A DNA stretch of 64,000 nucleotides, from NCBI GenBank assembly GCA_938016265.1, contig CALLWB010000076.1:78358-142357 (forward strand). The letters run 5' to 3'. The first letter of the stretch is position 1. Each line of letters begins with the position of its first letter. A program made the translations under genes and the position numbers. This document shows positions 46,606-56,256 of this stretch, one piece after another. The stretch is from an uncultured Saprospiraceae bacterium. GTDB lineage: Bacteria > Bacteroidota > Bacteroidia > Chitinophagales > Saprospiraceae. A model generated the notes under the pieces. The model was not told where the DNA came from. It saw only the letters and a list, made by a program, of their open reading frames with translations, and did no database searches.

Positions 46606-48267
46606 CTATTTTTTTGTTAATAAGTCTTTATATCGAGCCTCGTCAGCAAACAATTTGATCGCTTCTTTGATTTCTGCATCCTTCGCAAGACCAAACTCAA
46701 TTCTTCCTTGCTGGAAATAATATCGACTTACTATTTCTCGCTCCAGAATATCAGCCACTTCATCTTTGTATTTATAAAGATCATTTTTCTTGTCTTCTGC
46801 AATTCGTTTTTTCGCATTGGCAAGGTCTGTTTCTACTGCATCGAAGTATTTTTCTTTTTTCGCTTTTTCTTCCAATTCTCGAAGTGCACGCTCGCTGCTT
46901 GTTTCGTATTTCAACTCTTTGCTGGTTACAAACTGCTCAAATTCTCTGTAGTCATCATCGGTCAGGCTGAATTGATTTGCTGCAGCTATTGTAGAATTTT
47001 TTTGCTTGAATTCCGTAGCATAATCAAAAATCAAATCGTTTCTTAGCAACGCCTGGGTGATTTTACCCAGATCGCCGTCCGTCAGATTGATATCTGGAGT
47101 CACTCCGCCACCATCATATACAGTACGTCCACCGCGTGTTTGAAAGGTCGCTCTCAACGAGTCAATATTCTCTACGGCTTTACCGTCTTTATAGCTCACC
47201 GACTGAATACAACGTCCACTAGGAATGTAGTACTTGGCCGTTGTCAATTTGACTTTAGAATTAAACCCAACATCACGGGTGTTTTGAACCAACCCTTTTC
47301 CATACGATTTTTGACCGATTAGAATACCACGATCTAAATCCTGAATCACTCCAGATACAATCTCTGAGGCGGAAGCAGAACTATTATCGATTAATACCAC
47401 TAATGGAATCTCTTCGTCAACTGGTTTGTTGAGTGTTTTGAATTTTTTGTCCCAGTCTTTGATTTTACCTCGGGTGGTAACAATTTCTTCATTTTTAGGA
47501 ACAAAAACATTAGAAACATTAATTGCTTCTCTTAGCAATCCACCTCCATTTCCTCTCAAATCAAGAATGACGCTTTGTACATCATGGTCTTTTTTCAACT
47601 CCTCCAAGGCGTCTGCTACATGCTCGCCTGCCTTTTCTGAGAAAGTAGTCAAGGTGATATAGGCCGTTTTGTCGTCTACCATTCCTGAGTAAGGGACATT
47701 TGGGATTCGGACTTCTTCTCTTTCCAGTGTTACATTTCTGCTTGAAGATTCTCCTGGACGCTCGATCGTTATTTTTACCTCATCTCCTGGAGCACCGCGT
47801 AGCACTTCACTTATTTCTTTAGAATCTTTGCCTTTGGCAGATTTTCCGTTGATGGCGACAATTTTGTCTCCTGCTTGCAATCCTGCTTTATGGGCGGGGA
47901 AATTTTCGTAGGGTTCTGTTACGACTACATAGTCCCCTTGTTTTCGTATACTTGCTCCGATGCCGCCGTATTTTCCGGTTATTTGAAGTCGGAAACCTGC
48001 CATCTCTGCTTCTGAGATATAGTTTGTGTATGGATCAAGAGATTCCAGCATCGCATCGATACCAGTACGCATCAATTTGGCCGGATCTACATCATCTACA
48101 TAATAGGTGTTGATCTCTTTATAAAGGTTAGTAAAGATCTCAATGTTCTTGGCTATTTCGAAATACTTGTCATAAGTAGTTGACATTGAGAACATACCAA
48201 AACCCACAAAGCTCAAGACAAGCAATTTAGTTTTGGTTCTACCTTTTAGAATGGACGATATTTTCAT
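46606..48267 (-). CDS. C-terminal processing protease, S41 family (CtpA-like)
   Basis: 553 residues from ATG 48267, preferred to 48291 because it directly precedes the signal/anchor sequence KTKLLVLSFVGFGMFSM. PDZ domain at ~95-175 (YGGIGASIRKQ...GDKIVAINGKSAKG), then the S41 core with LDLRGNGGGLL (236-245). The catalytic Ser is S299 in SSASASEI, Lys K324 and Gln Q328 in YGKGLVQ, with the Ser-Lys spacing of 25 seen in CtpB and D1P. A C-terminal helical segment of ~120 residues is rich in charged residues. It would cleave periplasmic proteins near their C-termini. Confidence 0.93.
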   Translation of the reverse strand: MKISSILKGRTKTKLLVLSFVGFGMFSMSTTYDKYFEIAKNIEIFTNLYKEINTYYVDDVDPAKLMRTGIDAMLESLDPYTNYISEAEMAGFRLQITGKYGGIGASIRKQGDYVVVTEPYENFPAHKAGLQAGDKIVAINGKSAKGKDSKEISEVLRGAPGDEVKITIERPGESSSRNVTLEREEVRIPNVPYSGMVDDKTAYITLTTFSEKAGEHVADALEELKKDHDVQSVILDLRGNGGGLLREAINVSNVFVPKNEEIVTTRGKIKDWDKKFKTLNKPVDEEIPLVVLIDNSSASASEIVSGVIQDLDRGILIGQKSYGKGLVQNTRDVGFNSKVKLTTAKYYIPSGRCIQSVSYKDGKAVENIDSLRATFQTRGGRTVYDGGGVTPDINLTDGDLGKITQALLRNDLIFDYATEFKQKNSTIAAANQFSLTDDDYREFEQFVTSKELKYETSSERALRELEEKAKKEKYFDAVETDLANAKKRIAEDKKNDLYKYKDEVADILEREIVSRYYFQQGRIEFGLAKDAEIKEAIKLFADEARYKDLLTKK

Positions 48268-48897
48268 AAAATTAAATTTTAAAATGTTCAATTGAACAGT
48301 AAAGTGAGTCGGTGAGAGTCCTATTATCCAAACAATAATAATGCCTTTATAGTAAAGATGCTAAACATGGTCGTCGTTTAACATTTTCTTAATTCATTAC
48401 GAATTATGTTTGACTATGTTACCGGAAAGGTATAAAAAACCAGTTTATACGTCTAATAACCTCTCCTAGTTTTATGCTGATTTGAAAATTTTGTTCGATT
48501 GTGCTTGTCAGAATGTATACCCTACGTAAAGGGTCTGTCTATTACTATAGAATGCTATGTACTGTAAATCAGTAGTTTATTTGTTTAGCCCTACCCTCCT
48601 TTTTTCTATTTCCAGGTGAATTTGTATTTTTTTTTGTTGTTTTTCTTTCCTATGTTTGTAATAGGAAAGGCAGTCCCACCGCCGTTTAAATCCCACAACA
48701 ATTTTTTATTTACGTATTCCCGCAATTTCAGAAAAGAAATTGAAGGTTTTTATTGTATGTCTATACAATAAAAGGTTCGTTTCTATTCTTGACAATTTCT
48801 AAACTTCAGAACTATTGAAAAAAATAGTTCCAAGGAAGGAATTGTCTATTAACAGGGAAGAGTACTCAATTTTATAACTATTTTAAAGACAAGAACT
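48268..48897 (+). other. Divergent intergenic region with hairpins
   Basis: No gene seen. It contains TATTGTAT (48751-48758)/ATACAATA (48763-48770), an 8-bp stem with a 4-nt loop, and GAACTATT (48809-48816)/AATAGTTC (48823-48830), an 8-bp stem with a 6-nt loop. Both lie in the likely leader of the next gene. Confidence 0.45.
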
Positions 48898-50292
48898 ATG
48901 AAAAATTATCAGCCGTATTTATTCAGCATTTTACTTTTATTCAGCTTTCTTACAACCTCTGCGCAAAACGGAAAATATGATGTGCGACTCATCTCCTCAA
49001 CAGATTGCGATGCAGGTATTGTCTATTTAGACGTAGAGGTGAAAGCCCATTCTAGCACGACCACCTTCAATATTGCCGACCAAAACTATCGTTTTACTTT
49101 CAATGACGTCGCATTAGGCCCACCAACCATTGATGAAGAATATAACTTATCTGGTGTTGTATTTCAAAATGGAGTGGTAACAAGTGTTTATGATCCGCAC
49201 GATCTAACTGGTTCTATGGGTGACCTTGTTTCACTCAATCTGGTTTTAGCTGGTGGGTACGGTTACCTATTGTCAGAAACAGATTGGTTACCAGTTACAA
49301 GACTTGCCTTCCCAATACTCGCCCCAACGGCTAAATTATGGTTTAAATGGAACGAAGAAAATGACCCCTTAGTTTGGCCTTCAACCTTTATTGGTGAAAA
49401 ATTTGCTAGTAATTTATACCAAGTAGACGCGGGAACTTACATCAATGCAAGTATACCTGGCTGTTCTTGCACCCAGCTAGACAGCGAAGGCTTTGAAGCA
49501 GGCTGGGGCATCTGGAATAAAGGAGGTGTTGATGCTGCAAGATCCATCCAAAATGCAATTGGCAATTATTCCATAAGACTAAGAGACAACTCTGGTCAAG
49601 CCTCCTCCATGTTCACCGACCCATTGGCGCTCGGCTTCTACAATGAAGTAACGATCGACTTTAGCTATTACGCAGTATCTATGGAATTTAAAGAAGATTT
49701 TTATTTGGATGTATCCTATAACAATGGCCAAACTTGGGCAAGTGTGGAGAATTGGGTGAGTGGGGATGATTTTGTCAACAATCAACGGTACTATGAATCA
49801 GTAACAGTCCATGGGATAATGAAAAAGGGATTTTTCACAAATTCTGTCAGATTCAGATTGCGTTGTGATGCGTCTGGGAATGGAGACCTTGTTTATATAG
49901 ATGAGGTAAGTATTACAGCATGCAAAACACTTCCAGTTATTGGGTTTCCAACTTTCCCTCCAATTATTGTGAATCCAGTGACGCAGGATCAAGCAACACA
50001 AGAGGCGCTAAGATTAAACCAAACTCAAGAATCTTCTGCAATACAAATCCAGCTATATCCAAACCCAACGAGCGATCAACTGACCATTGAGCTCGAAGCC
50101 TTCGAATCAAAAGAGGCACAACTTATGGTGATTGGCCTAGCGGGTAAAGTGGTGCACCAAGAGATATTGCAGGTGACATCTGGTGTCCAAAAAATACAGT
50201 TCGATGCAAGTAGACTGCTACCAGGTAGCTATTTCATCCACTTAGTCGACGGCAAAACGAGAGCAACTAAGAAGTTTGTTGTCGCTCACTAG
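48898..50292 (+). CDS. Secreted protein with novel N-terminal domain and type A T9SS signal
   Basis: 464 residues. The signal peptide ends at TTSAQ. The N-terminal ~160 residues (YDVRLISSTDCDAGIVYLDVEVKAHSSTTTFNIADQNYRFTF...YDPHDL...FIGEKFASNLYQVDAGTY) are shared with the protein at 52177-54273. They look like a beta-sandwich reminiscent of cohesins, but I do not recognise a named family. A middle domain (GFEAGWGIWNKGGVDAARSIQNAIGNYSIRLRDNSGQASSMFT...DLVYIDEVSI, ~200-345) has the form of a carbohydrate-binding jelly-roll (MAM/CBM-like). A type A sorting domain ends it (IQLYPNPTSDQLTIELE...LPGSYFIHLVDGKTRATKKFVVAH). Surface or released protein. Single gene. Confidence 0.85.
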   Translation: MKNYQPYLFSILLLFSFLTTSAQNGKYDVRLISSTDCDAGIVYLDVEVKAHSSTTTFNIADQNYRFTFNDVALGPPTIDEEYNLSGVVFQNGVVTSVYDPHDLTGSMGDLVSLNLVLAGGYGYLLSETDWLPVTRLAFPILAPTAKLWFKWNEENDPLVWPSTFIGEKFASNLYQVDAGTYINASIPGCSCTQLDSEGFEAGWGIWNKGGVDAARSIQNAIGNYSIRLRDNSGQASSMFTDPLALGFYNEVTIDFSYYAVSMEFKEDFYLDVSYNNGQTWASVENWVSGDDFVNNQRYYESVTVHGIMKKGFFTNSVRFRLRCDASGNGDLVYIDEVSITACKTLPVIGFPTFPPIIVNPVTQDQATQEALRLNQTQESSAIQIQLYPNPTSDQLTIELEAFESKEAQLMVIGLAGKVVHQEILQVTSGVQKIQFDASRLLPGSYFIHLVDGKTRATKKFVVAH

Positions 50293-50317
50293 CGAATCAA
50301 ACAAGACAAAAAGGTTT

Positions 50318-50353
50318 ATCAAAGGTTCATCCGATTTCGGGTGAGCCTTTGAT
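50318..50353. terminator. Convergent terminator
   Basis: A 16-bp stem (ATCAAAGGTTCATCCG against CGGGTGAGCCTTTGAT, two G-T pairs) with a 4-nt loop, between two convergent genes. It ends 2 bp before the leftward stop. Confidence 0.8.
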
Positions 50354-50354
50354 C

Positions 50355-51800
50355 CTATAGATCTTCGATGATTTGATTCAACCAATCTGCTCCTGATAGT
50401 GGTTCTGTAGACTCCAGCAACGCGATCAGTGTTTTTCGTTTTCTGTTGTATTCGCTTTGCGTTAATATTGATTTCTGATTTTTTAGTTTGAATATCTTCG
50501 AAGCAATTTGCAGGAGGTTTTTGTTGGCCTGCTTACGGTAAGGGGACAGTTGTTTATTTCTAAAAATATAGATTTTGAATGCTTCCACCAACGCAAAAAA
50601 TGGTTCAATTTCATTCAGTTCGTAGTAACTTTTAAGCTGGATCATTTTGACGCCGATGTGATAGGAGGGATCAGTAAATTCTACTTGATGGATCAATTGA
50701 AGTGCATTTTTGTACTCCTTTTTCATGAAATGAAGATAGGCTCTTCCATAAGAATAGGCATTTTCTCTTACTTGCTCTGGTAATCGGGTTTTGTATTGTT
50801 CAAGGAAATTGCCTACCCATTCAAAGTTGTTGAAACGAAGCCCAGTAGACAGAATGTTTTTGAAGTCCCATTGGCTTAATATTCCATTATTAAAAATAAT
50901 TTCGTTCTCCAGCAATAGCTTGTACAATTCGAATACCTCTTCATAGAAGCCTGATTTGCCGGAGTTTATTTTTTTGATACAATAATTTAGTACATAGTCG
51001 TACATGTCTGCGAGTTCTTCCTGCTCAAATGTCAGTAGGTTTTCGCTTAGGAGTTGTTTCAGCTCATGAAAATGAGATTCTAAGTCCTCCTCGATCAGTG
51101 TTTTTAGGATTTTTGTATAAATGTAAACAGCGGGGACTTTCTCAAAGATTGATTTGTTATCATCAATTTGTTCTAACAAATAGTGAAGGTGCTTGCAGTT
51201 GTAGCCTGCATCTACTACGATATTTCTGCTGGTCATATCGCAGGCAATTTTGAGTTTAGAGGCAAAGTAAAACAAATCAAGGTTGTTGCTCTTTAGCTGT
51301 AGGTTCGGATCTGCTTTCCTGCTAGACTGCTGCAAAAAATGAGTGTCCTGAAGACTATTTAAGAAATATTGATTTAGATGGTAGTTTGCATCTTTTACGG
51401 GCGTTTGATCTAGTGAACGGCTAAACTTCTTACTGGCACGGACGAGTTCTGGGTACTGTTCTTTTCGCAGCAGCTCGCTCATTAAATTGATACTAATTTC
51501 GTTTTTCTGTCTAGCGTATTTTTCCTGCGCTAAAAAATTTAAGGCCAATTGAAATAAATCGGAGGTTAAGTTGTTGATTCTTGTTTCCGAAAATTTTTCA
51601 TTTTTATATATCAATTCATATACTGTTTTTTTGTCAATATTTTTTTGTTGAAAATCAGGATGTAAGTCAAGAATGTAGTCGCCTAGTTGTCGAATTTTTT
51701 TATTTTTGTTGAAGTAGGGCGAATTAATAAAAGACCTAAATCCAATAACCTCTTTTGAAGAGAATGCACATAAAAGTTTTATTAGTTTAGACTTTATCAA
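50355..51800 (-). CDS. Helical-repeat protein of a Bacteroidota-specific unknown family
   Basis: 481 residues, cytoplasmic, almost all helix. The N-terminus (LLCAFSSKEVIGFRSFINSPYFNKNKKIRQLGDYILDLHPDF) is the recognisable mark of a large lineage-specific family in Saprospiria and relatives, whose members I know only as hypothetical. The rest resembles TPR-like alpha solenoid (AYSYGRAYLHFMKKEYKNALQLIHQVEF). It probably acts as a scaffold. No enzymatic motif. Single gene. Confidence 0.75.
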   Translation of the reverse strand: MIKSKLIKLLCAFSSKEVIGFRSFINSPYFNKNKKIRQLGDYILDLHPDFQQKNIDKKTVYELIYKNEKFSETRINNLTSDLFQLALNFLAQEKYARQKNEISINLMSELLRKEQYPELVRASKKFSRSLDQTPVKDANYHLNQYFLNSLQDTHFLQQSSRKADPNLQLKSNNLDLFYFASKLKIACDMTSRNIVVDAGYNCKHLHYLLEQIDDNKSIFEKVPAVYIYTKILKTLIEEDLESHFHELKQLLSENLLTFEQEELADMYDYVLNYCIKKINSGKSGFYEEVFELYKLLLENEIIFNNGILSQWDFKNILSTGLRFNNFEWVGNFLEQYKTRLPEQVRENAYSYGRAYLHFMKKEYKNALQLIHQVEFTDPSYHIGVKMIQLKSYYELNEIEPFFALVEAFKIYIFRNKQLSPYRKQANKNLLQIASKIFKLKNQKSILTQSEYNRKRKTLIALLESTEPLSGADWLNQIIEDL

Positions 51801-52176
51801 AATTTAATTCTATTTTTATTTTGATTAATTTTTTGACTACCAGCAGCTTGTACATTAATTCTAGCCTTTAAAATTCTATTATTACCTAAAATAGTAATTT
51901 TTTCTACATTATTATTCCAATACCTTTATTATCGTAAAGTTATTTCAGCCGATTCACCAATAGAAAACAAGACGTTTATCATTCTTAAAGACATCAATAA
52001 ATGTCTTGTCAATTGATGACTACTTTGCTAAAGAGTAGCCTACTAAGCAACAAATCACTCCAGCCGCCGAACTAACTAACATTAAACTTATGAAAAATCT
52101 AAATTCCATTTGGTATACACTAGGATTTCCAACTGACAACTCAAACAATTTTACAAACATCCCCAATCCCGCAACT
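51801..52176 (+). other. Divergent intergenic region with competing hairpins
   Basis: No gene is supported in the 290 bp before 52090. TACCTTTA (51921-51928) resembles a -7 element. AAGACAT (51988-51994)/ATGTCTT (52001-52007) and CATCAAT (51992-51998)/ATTGATG (52012-52018) overlap and cannot form together. An in-frame ATG at 52090 could add 29 residues to the next protein. Confidence 0.4.
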
Positions 52177-54273
52177 ATGAAAAAGTACTTCTCTTATTTG
52201 TTTGGCCTCTTTCTTTTCTTTTGCGCATTTACTTCCTCTGCCCAAAGTGGTCAATTCGATGTTCGCTTTGCCAATCAGACAATAGACTGCTCGGATAGCA
52301 CCTTATATTTTGATATTGAAGTTAAAGCAACTTCCAATCTCACAACGTTCAACATTTCACACCAAAATTACCGATTTAGCTTCACTAGAGAGCTGGAGAA
52401 TCCTAGGATTGTACAAGAGTTAGGAATGTCAGGAACGGTGACTGTAGCGGGGGCAACTAGCTTTTATGATCCACATCATCTAAATGGTAGCCTAGACACA
52501 ATAGTTTCCTACAATGTAATATTAACGGGAGGAGATGGTGTTCCAGTAAATGAGACTTCATGGCAGCCCGTTGGGCGGATGGCTTTGGATATTGTTGATT
52601 TTTCGGCATCTGCAGAATTAAAATGGCATGACCATAATCCAGTTAATTTTCCTCCAACCTTTGTTGGCGAAAAATACAACGGCTATTTAATTGAGGTAAT
52701 TGAAGGCAATTATTATAGTCCAGCATTACAATTAAATTTATTTTGCAACACGGATGCAGCAAACGACGATTTAGTTTTAGTCCCGCTCAATACACCAGCA
52801 AGCCACCTCCTTGGAAACAACGACTTTATGTCCTCCGGCATTTCCGGATTTTACCTAATTGCAAATCCAACTAACGGGACGATTACTATCGCCCCAAATG
52901 GAGCCATTACCTATACTCCCAATATGGGATTTGTAGGGATAGATTTTGCCAGATATGAAGTTTGCAATTTGCCAACGCCAACAGTTTTATGTTTCCAAGC
53001 AGACATTTATTTTATTGTAGGAGATCCAATGCTCACTCAAGACCAAGTGGACGTCTGTGATGATAATGGACCGACTACCTTAAGTGCAACAGGCGCAAAC
53101 GGAGGGCTTCTCGGTTTATGGACGGGCTATGCACCAAACGTTATTGATGACGAAACTTCCATGACACCAACGCTGTCTGCTCTTATACCAGGAACCCATA
53201 ACCTAGCATGGACCCTAAATGTCAACCCTCCCTCCTCAACGCCCTATATTCAACCCGTAACATTTCAAGTACATGACGTCTGCGTGTGGCCAGGAGACAC
53301 AGACGTTTCGACAGTAACTAACAATGCAGACGTGCTTAATCTAGGCCTCGCCTTCGGAGCAACAGGTACACCAAGGGCAACTCAAGGCATTGCCTGGACG
53401 GGACATATTTCTAATGAATGGTTTCAAGCAACTCCAATGTCAAACATCGATTTCAAGCACATGGATACGGATGGCAATGGTGCAGTAAATTTTGACGACA
53501 CTTTGGCGATTACTCAAAACTGGGGGCTGAGTTATATCCCTGCTCGTCCTACTGGAGGCACTGGCACCGCACCGCTATATGCTCAGGTGGCGAACTACAG
53601 TCCAGCCATGGTTGTTGAAATACCAATCATGCTTGGAGAAAGTTTTGCACCCGCATCAGATGTCTATGGCATAGCATTTTCAGTCCAATATGACACCGCA
53701 GTCGTCGTACCAAACAGCGTACATATTACTTACGAAAATAGTTGGCTGGGTACAATTAATCAGGACATGATTGGCCTTTCAAAGGACTTTTATAACAATG
53801 AAGAAATTCAAGTAGGAATAACTAGAAATAATGGTCTTTCCATTAGTGGCTCTGGCCAAATTGCAACCCTACGTTTGACGATCAAAGATGACATCATGTT
53901 CAAAAATGATTATGTTTTTGAAGTCACTGTTACTCCAAACAAGGTAATTAATGCTAGTGAAGAACTATTGCAGATTGTTGGACAAACAACTTCAGGAATT
54001 ATCTCGGACTCAACAACATCCGTAGTAGAACACCGATTACAGAAAATAAAAATTTACCCAAATCCTGCCAACGATATACTAGTTGTAGCGTCCGATGGGC
54101 AACAAAAATTAGGCTATATCCTCTACGACTTGCTAGGACGTCCAGTTGCCCAAAAACAATCTGAAGGAGAAACTACTACGCTAAATGTTGCCAACTTAAA
54201 AACAGGCATTTATTTGCTAGAAATTCATTCAGAAAAAGAAACAACAACCAAAAAGGTCAGGATTGTTAGATGA
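52177..54273 (+). CDS. Secreted protein: shared N-terminal domain, cadherin-like, dockerin-like, cohesin-like and type A T9SS signal
   Basis: 698 residues from ATG 52177, preferred because the signal peptide MKKYFSYLFGLFLFFCAFTSSAQ starts there; ATG 52090 is upstream in frame. Residues ~25-185 match the paralogue at 48898 (FDVRF...YFDIEVKATSNLTTFNISHQNYRFSFT...YDPHHLNGS...FVGEKYNGYLIEVIEGNYY). Then a cadherin-like Big domain (LIANPTNGTITIAPNGAITYTPNMGFVGIDFARYEVC), a Ca-loop dockerin-like stretch (MDTDGNGAVNFDDTLAITQNWG), a cohesin-like domain (VEIPIMLGESFAPASDVYGIAFSVQYDTAVV...GQIATLRLTIKDD), and a type A tail (IKIYPNPANDILVVASDGQQKLGYILYD...LKTGIYLLEIHSEKETTTKKVRIVR). A surface scaffold or adhesin is inferred. 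Confidence 0.87.
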   Translation: MKKYFSYLFGLFLFFCAFTSSAQSGQFDVRFANQTIDCSDSTLYFDIEVKATSNLTTFNISHQNYRFSFTRELENPRIVQELGMSGTVTVAGATSFYDPHHLNGSLDTIVSYNVILTGGDGVPVNETSWQPVGRMALDIVDFSASAELKWHDHNPVNFPPTFVGEKYNGYLIEVIEGNYYSPALQLNLFCNTDAANDDLVLVPLNTPASHLLGNNDFMSSGISGFYLIANPTNGTITIAPNGAITYTPNMGFVGIDFARYEVCNLPTPTVLCFQADIYFIVGDPMLTQDQVDVCDDNGPTTLSATGANGGLLGLWTGYAPNVIDDETSMTPTLSALIPGTHNLAWTLNVNPPSSTPYIQPVTFQVHDVCVWPGDTDVSTVTNNADVLNLGLAFGATGTPRATQGIAWTGHISNEWFQATPMSNIDFKHMDTDGNGAVNFDDTLAITQNWGLSYIPARPTGGTGTAPLYAQVANYSPAMVVEIPIMLGESFAPASDVYGIAFSVQYDTAVVVPNSVHITYENSWLGTINQDMIGLSKDFYNNEEIQVGITRNNGLSISGSGQIATLRLTIKDDIMFKNDYVFEVTVTPNKVINASEELLQIVGQTTSGIISDSTTSVVEHRLQKIKIYPNPANDILVVASDGQQKLGYILYDLLGRPVAQKQSEGETTTLNVANLKTGIYLLEIHSEKETTTKKVRIVR

Positions 54274-54369
54274 TAAAGAAAGTAAATCTTTGTAATAGTA
54301 ACTAGTAAATTCAATATAGAGAGGGCTGTCAGAAATGATGGCCCATTCTATTACCTTGGTCTACAAAAG

Positions 54370-54708
54370 TTAAAGCAGTTTTTTATTCGAAGCATGCCGC
54401 TCAGCATCTCTTTTTGTTTTTTTATCGAGGCTTTTCTTTAAGGCATCGGTCAAGTCTACTCCAGTCTGATTTGCTAGGCAGATAAGCACAAATAATACAT
54501 CCGCCATCTCACCGGCAAGGTCTTCCTTCGCAGAAAGTTCGTCCTCTTTTCGTTTGAAGGACTGTTCACCATAAATTCTAGCCATAAGTCGAGCGATTTC
54601 GCCGACTTCTTCCATTAGAACAGCCGTATTGGTCAATTCGTCATAATAACGAACACCGACGGTCTTTATCCAGTCATCTACCGTTTGTTGAGCCTCTTGC
54701 AAAGTCAT
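54370..54708 (-). CDS. MazG-like nucleotide pyrophosphohydrolase
   Basis: 112 residues, a single all-alpha NTP-PPase domain. The metal-binding EExxE motif is E33-E34-V-G-E37 and the ExxD pair is E67/D70 in GEMADVLFVLICLAN. Family members hydrolyse non-canonical or excess nucleoside triphosphates to monophosphate and pyrophosphate. Its start overlaps the stop of dtd as TAATG, so the two are translationally coupled. Confidence 0.9.
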   Translation of the reverse strand: MTLQEAQQTVDDWIKTVGVRYYDELTNTAVLMEEVGEIARLMARIYGEQSFKRKEDELSAKEDLAGEMADVLFVLICLANQTGVDLTDALKKSLDKKTKRDAERHASNKKLL

Positions 54709-55160
54709 TATTCCTTATTTTTTGAATCCATTATTATGGTAACCGGGCCATCATTCAGTAATTCGACTTTCATGTCTGCTCCAAACTCTCCAGTGCCGAC
54801 AGGCTTGCCGAGCCCCATGGATAGCGTTTTTACAAACGTTTCATAGATTGGAATGGCGATTTCTGGTCGAGCGGCTTTAATGTACGATGGCCTGTTGCCT
54901 TTCTTAGTACTTGCATGCAATGTAAATTGACTGATGACCAGCAACTCCCCACTGATTTCTAATACTGAACGATTCATCACGCCAGCTTCATCATTGAAAA
55001 TACGCAGATTGAGTATTTTACGACAGAGCCAGTCGATGTCTTCCTGACCGTCTTCTGCTTCAATTCCAAGCAGAATTAATTGGCCATCACCAATACTCGA
55101 TTTTAGCTCGCCCCCAACAGAAACAGACGCCTGACGAACACGTTGAATAACAACTTTCAT
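54708..55160 (-). CDS. dtd: D-aminoacyl-tRNA deacylase
   Basis: 150 residues. It hydrolyses D-aminoacyl-tRNA (and glycyl-tRNA-Ala) to prevent misincorporation. The two signature motifs are SQFTL at 77-81 and NDGPVT at 136-141 (family NxGPVT), which carries the cross-subunit Gly-cisPro gate. Full length. First gene of a two-gene operon with the MazG-like gene. Confidence 0.96.
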   Translation of the reverse strand: MKVVIQRVRQASVSVGGELKSSIGDGQLILLGIEAEDGQEDIDWLCRKILNLRIFNDEAGVMNRSVLEISGELLVISQFTLHASTKKGNRPSYIKAARPEIAIPIYETFVKTLSMGLGKPVGTGEFGADMKVELLNDGPVTIIMDSKNKE

Positions 55161-55299
55161 AAAATGAAGATTCCGTTTATATTTAAAATAATAGAAACAT
55201 TTATAAACTGAGTTTCTGGTTACCTGGTCTATTAAGTTTCTAGGGTTTATCCCTCCTTATGTTAGTGTTTACCTAACAAGTAAAAAGTCCCTTTAACCT

Positions 55300-56247
55300 C
55301 TACCAATCCGTTTTCCGCTCCCAATAATTCTGATCCATCGTCTCCTCCATTATTTTTAGATAGTTTTGATACCGCAACTCACTAATCCCCCCTTCCTCAA
55401 TGGCCTTTTTTACAGCACATTTGGGCTCATTAATATGAAGACAATCATGAAATTTACACCCTTTAGATGCCTCGAAAAACTCTAAAAAGTTGTGTGCAAT
55501 ATCCAGAGGGTCCAGATTGTTAAAAGCCAACTCTTTTATTCCTGGGGCATCTATTAATGCACCTCCCTCATCAAGGTCAAACATCTCTGCAAAAGTAGTC
55601 GTATGTTGGCCTTTGCCCGAATAATCAGAGAGCACCTGGGTTTTGATTTCCAGTCCCTCCTGAATACAATTCGAAAGAGTGGACTTACCGACCCCCGAGT
55701 GTCCGCAAATCATGGTTACTTTATTATTTAAAAATGCTTTGAGCTCTTCAATCCCATAGTTGTCAGTAGCAGAAGTGAGGAATACCCGATAACCAATTCG
55801 CTCATAAAGGGCGTGCAGCGCAGCATAAATAGCCAAATCTTCTTCTCCGTAGATGTCTGCCTTATTTATTACGATGGCGGTAGGGATATCTTGCGGAGCA
55901 GTAGTCAATAAAAACCGGTCAATAAAACCAATTTTCAAATCTGGTTCTCTAATGGTAACCAACAGCATAGCTTGGTCGATATTGCATGCAAGGAGGTGCA
56001 TGAAATGTTTTTTTCTCGGAGACTGCCGAACGATATAGTTTTTTCTGGGCTTTACTGATTTGATGATCCCTGTTGGTTGATCTGCTTCCATTGCAAATTC
56101 GACAACATCTCCAACAGCGATTGGGTTGGTTAGTTTCAAGTCTTTCAGGCGAAATTTGCCCACCACCCGGCAATCGACACGACTGTCATCTGGTAGTTTT
56201 ACTACGTACCATTTTCCAGTAGATTTTACAACAATTCCTTCTTTCAA
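55300..56247 (-). CDS. rsgA: Ribosome small-subunit-dependent GTPase RsgA
   Basis: 315 residues, a circularly permuted GTPase acting late in 30S maturation. Permuted order: an N-terminal OB fold (~1-75), then G4 NKAD at 128-131, G1 GHSGVGKS at 182-189 and G3 DAPG at 233-236, and a C-terminal zinc finger with C264, H267?, C269 and C277 (GCKFHDCLHINEPKC). It follows the GGGPS gene by 9 bp on the same strand, so they are co-transcribed. Confidence 0.96.
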   Translation of the reverse strand: MKEGIVVKSTGKWYVVKLPDDSRVDCRVVGKFRLKDLKLTNPIAVGDVVEFAMEADQPTGIIKSVKPRKNYIVRQSPRKKHFMHLLACNIDQAMLLVTIREPDLKIGFIDRFLLTTAPQDIPTAIVINKADIYGEEDLAIYAALHALYERIGYRVFLTSATDNYGIEELKAFLNNKVTMICGHSGVGKSTLSNCIQEGLEIKTQVLSDYSGKGQHTTTFAEMFDLDEGGALIDAPGIKELAFNNLDPLDIAHNFLEFFEASKGCKFHDCLHINEPKCAVKKAIEEGGISELRYQNYLKIMEETMDQNYWERKTDW

Positions 56248-56256
56248 AGTATCAAT

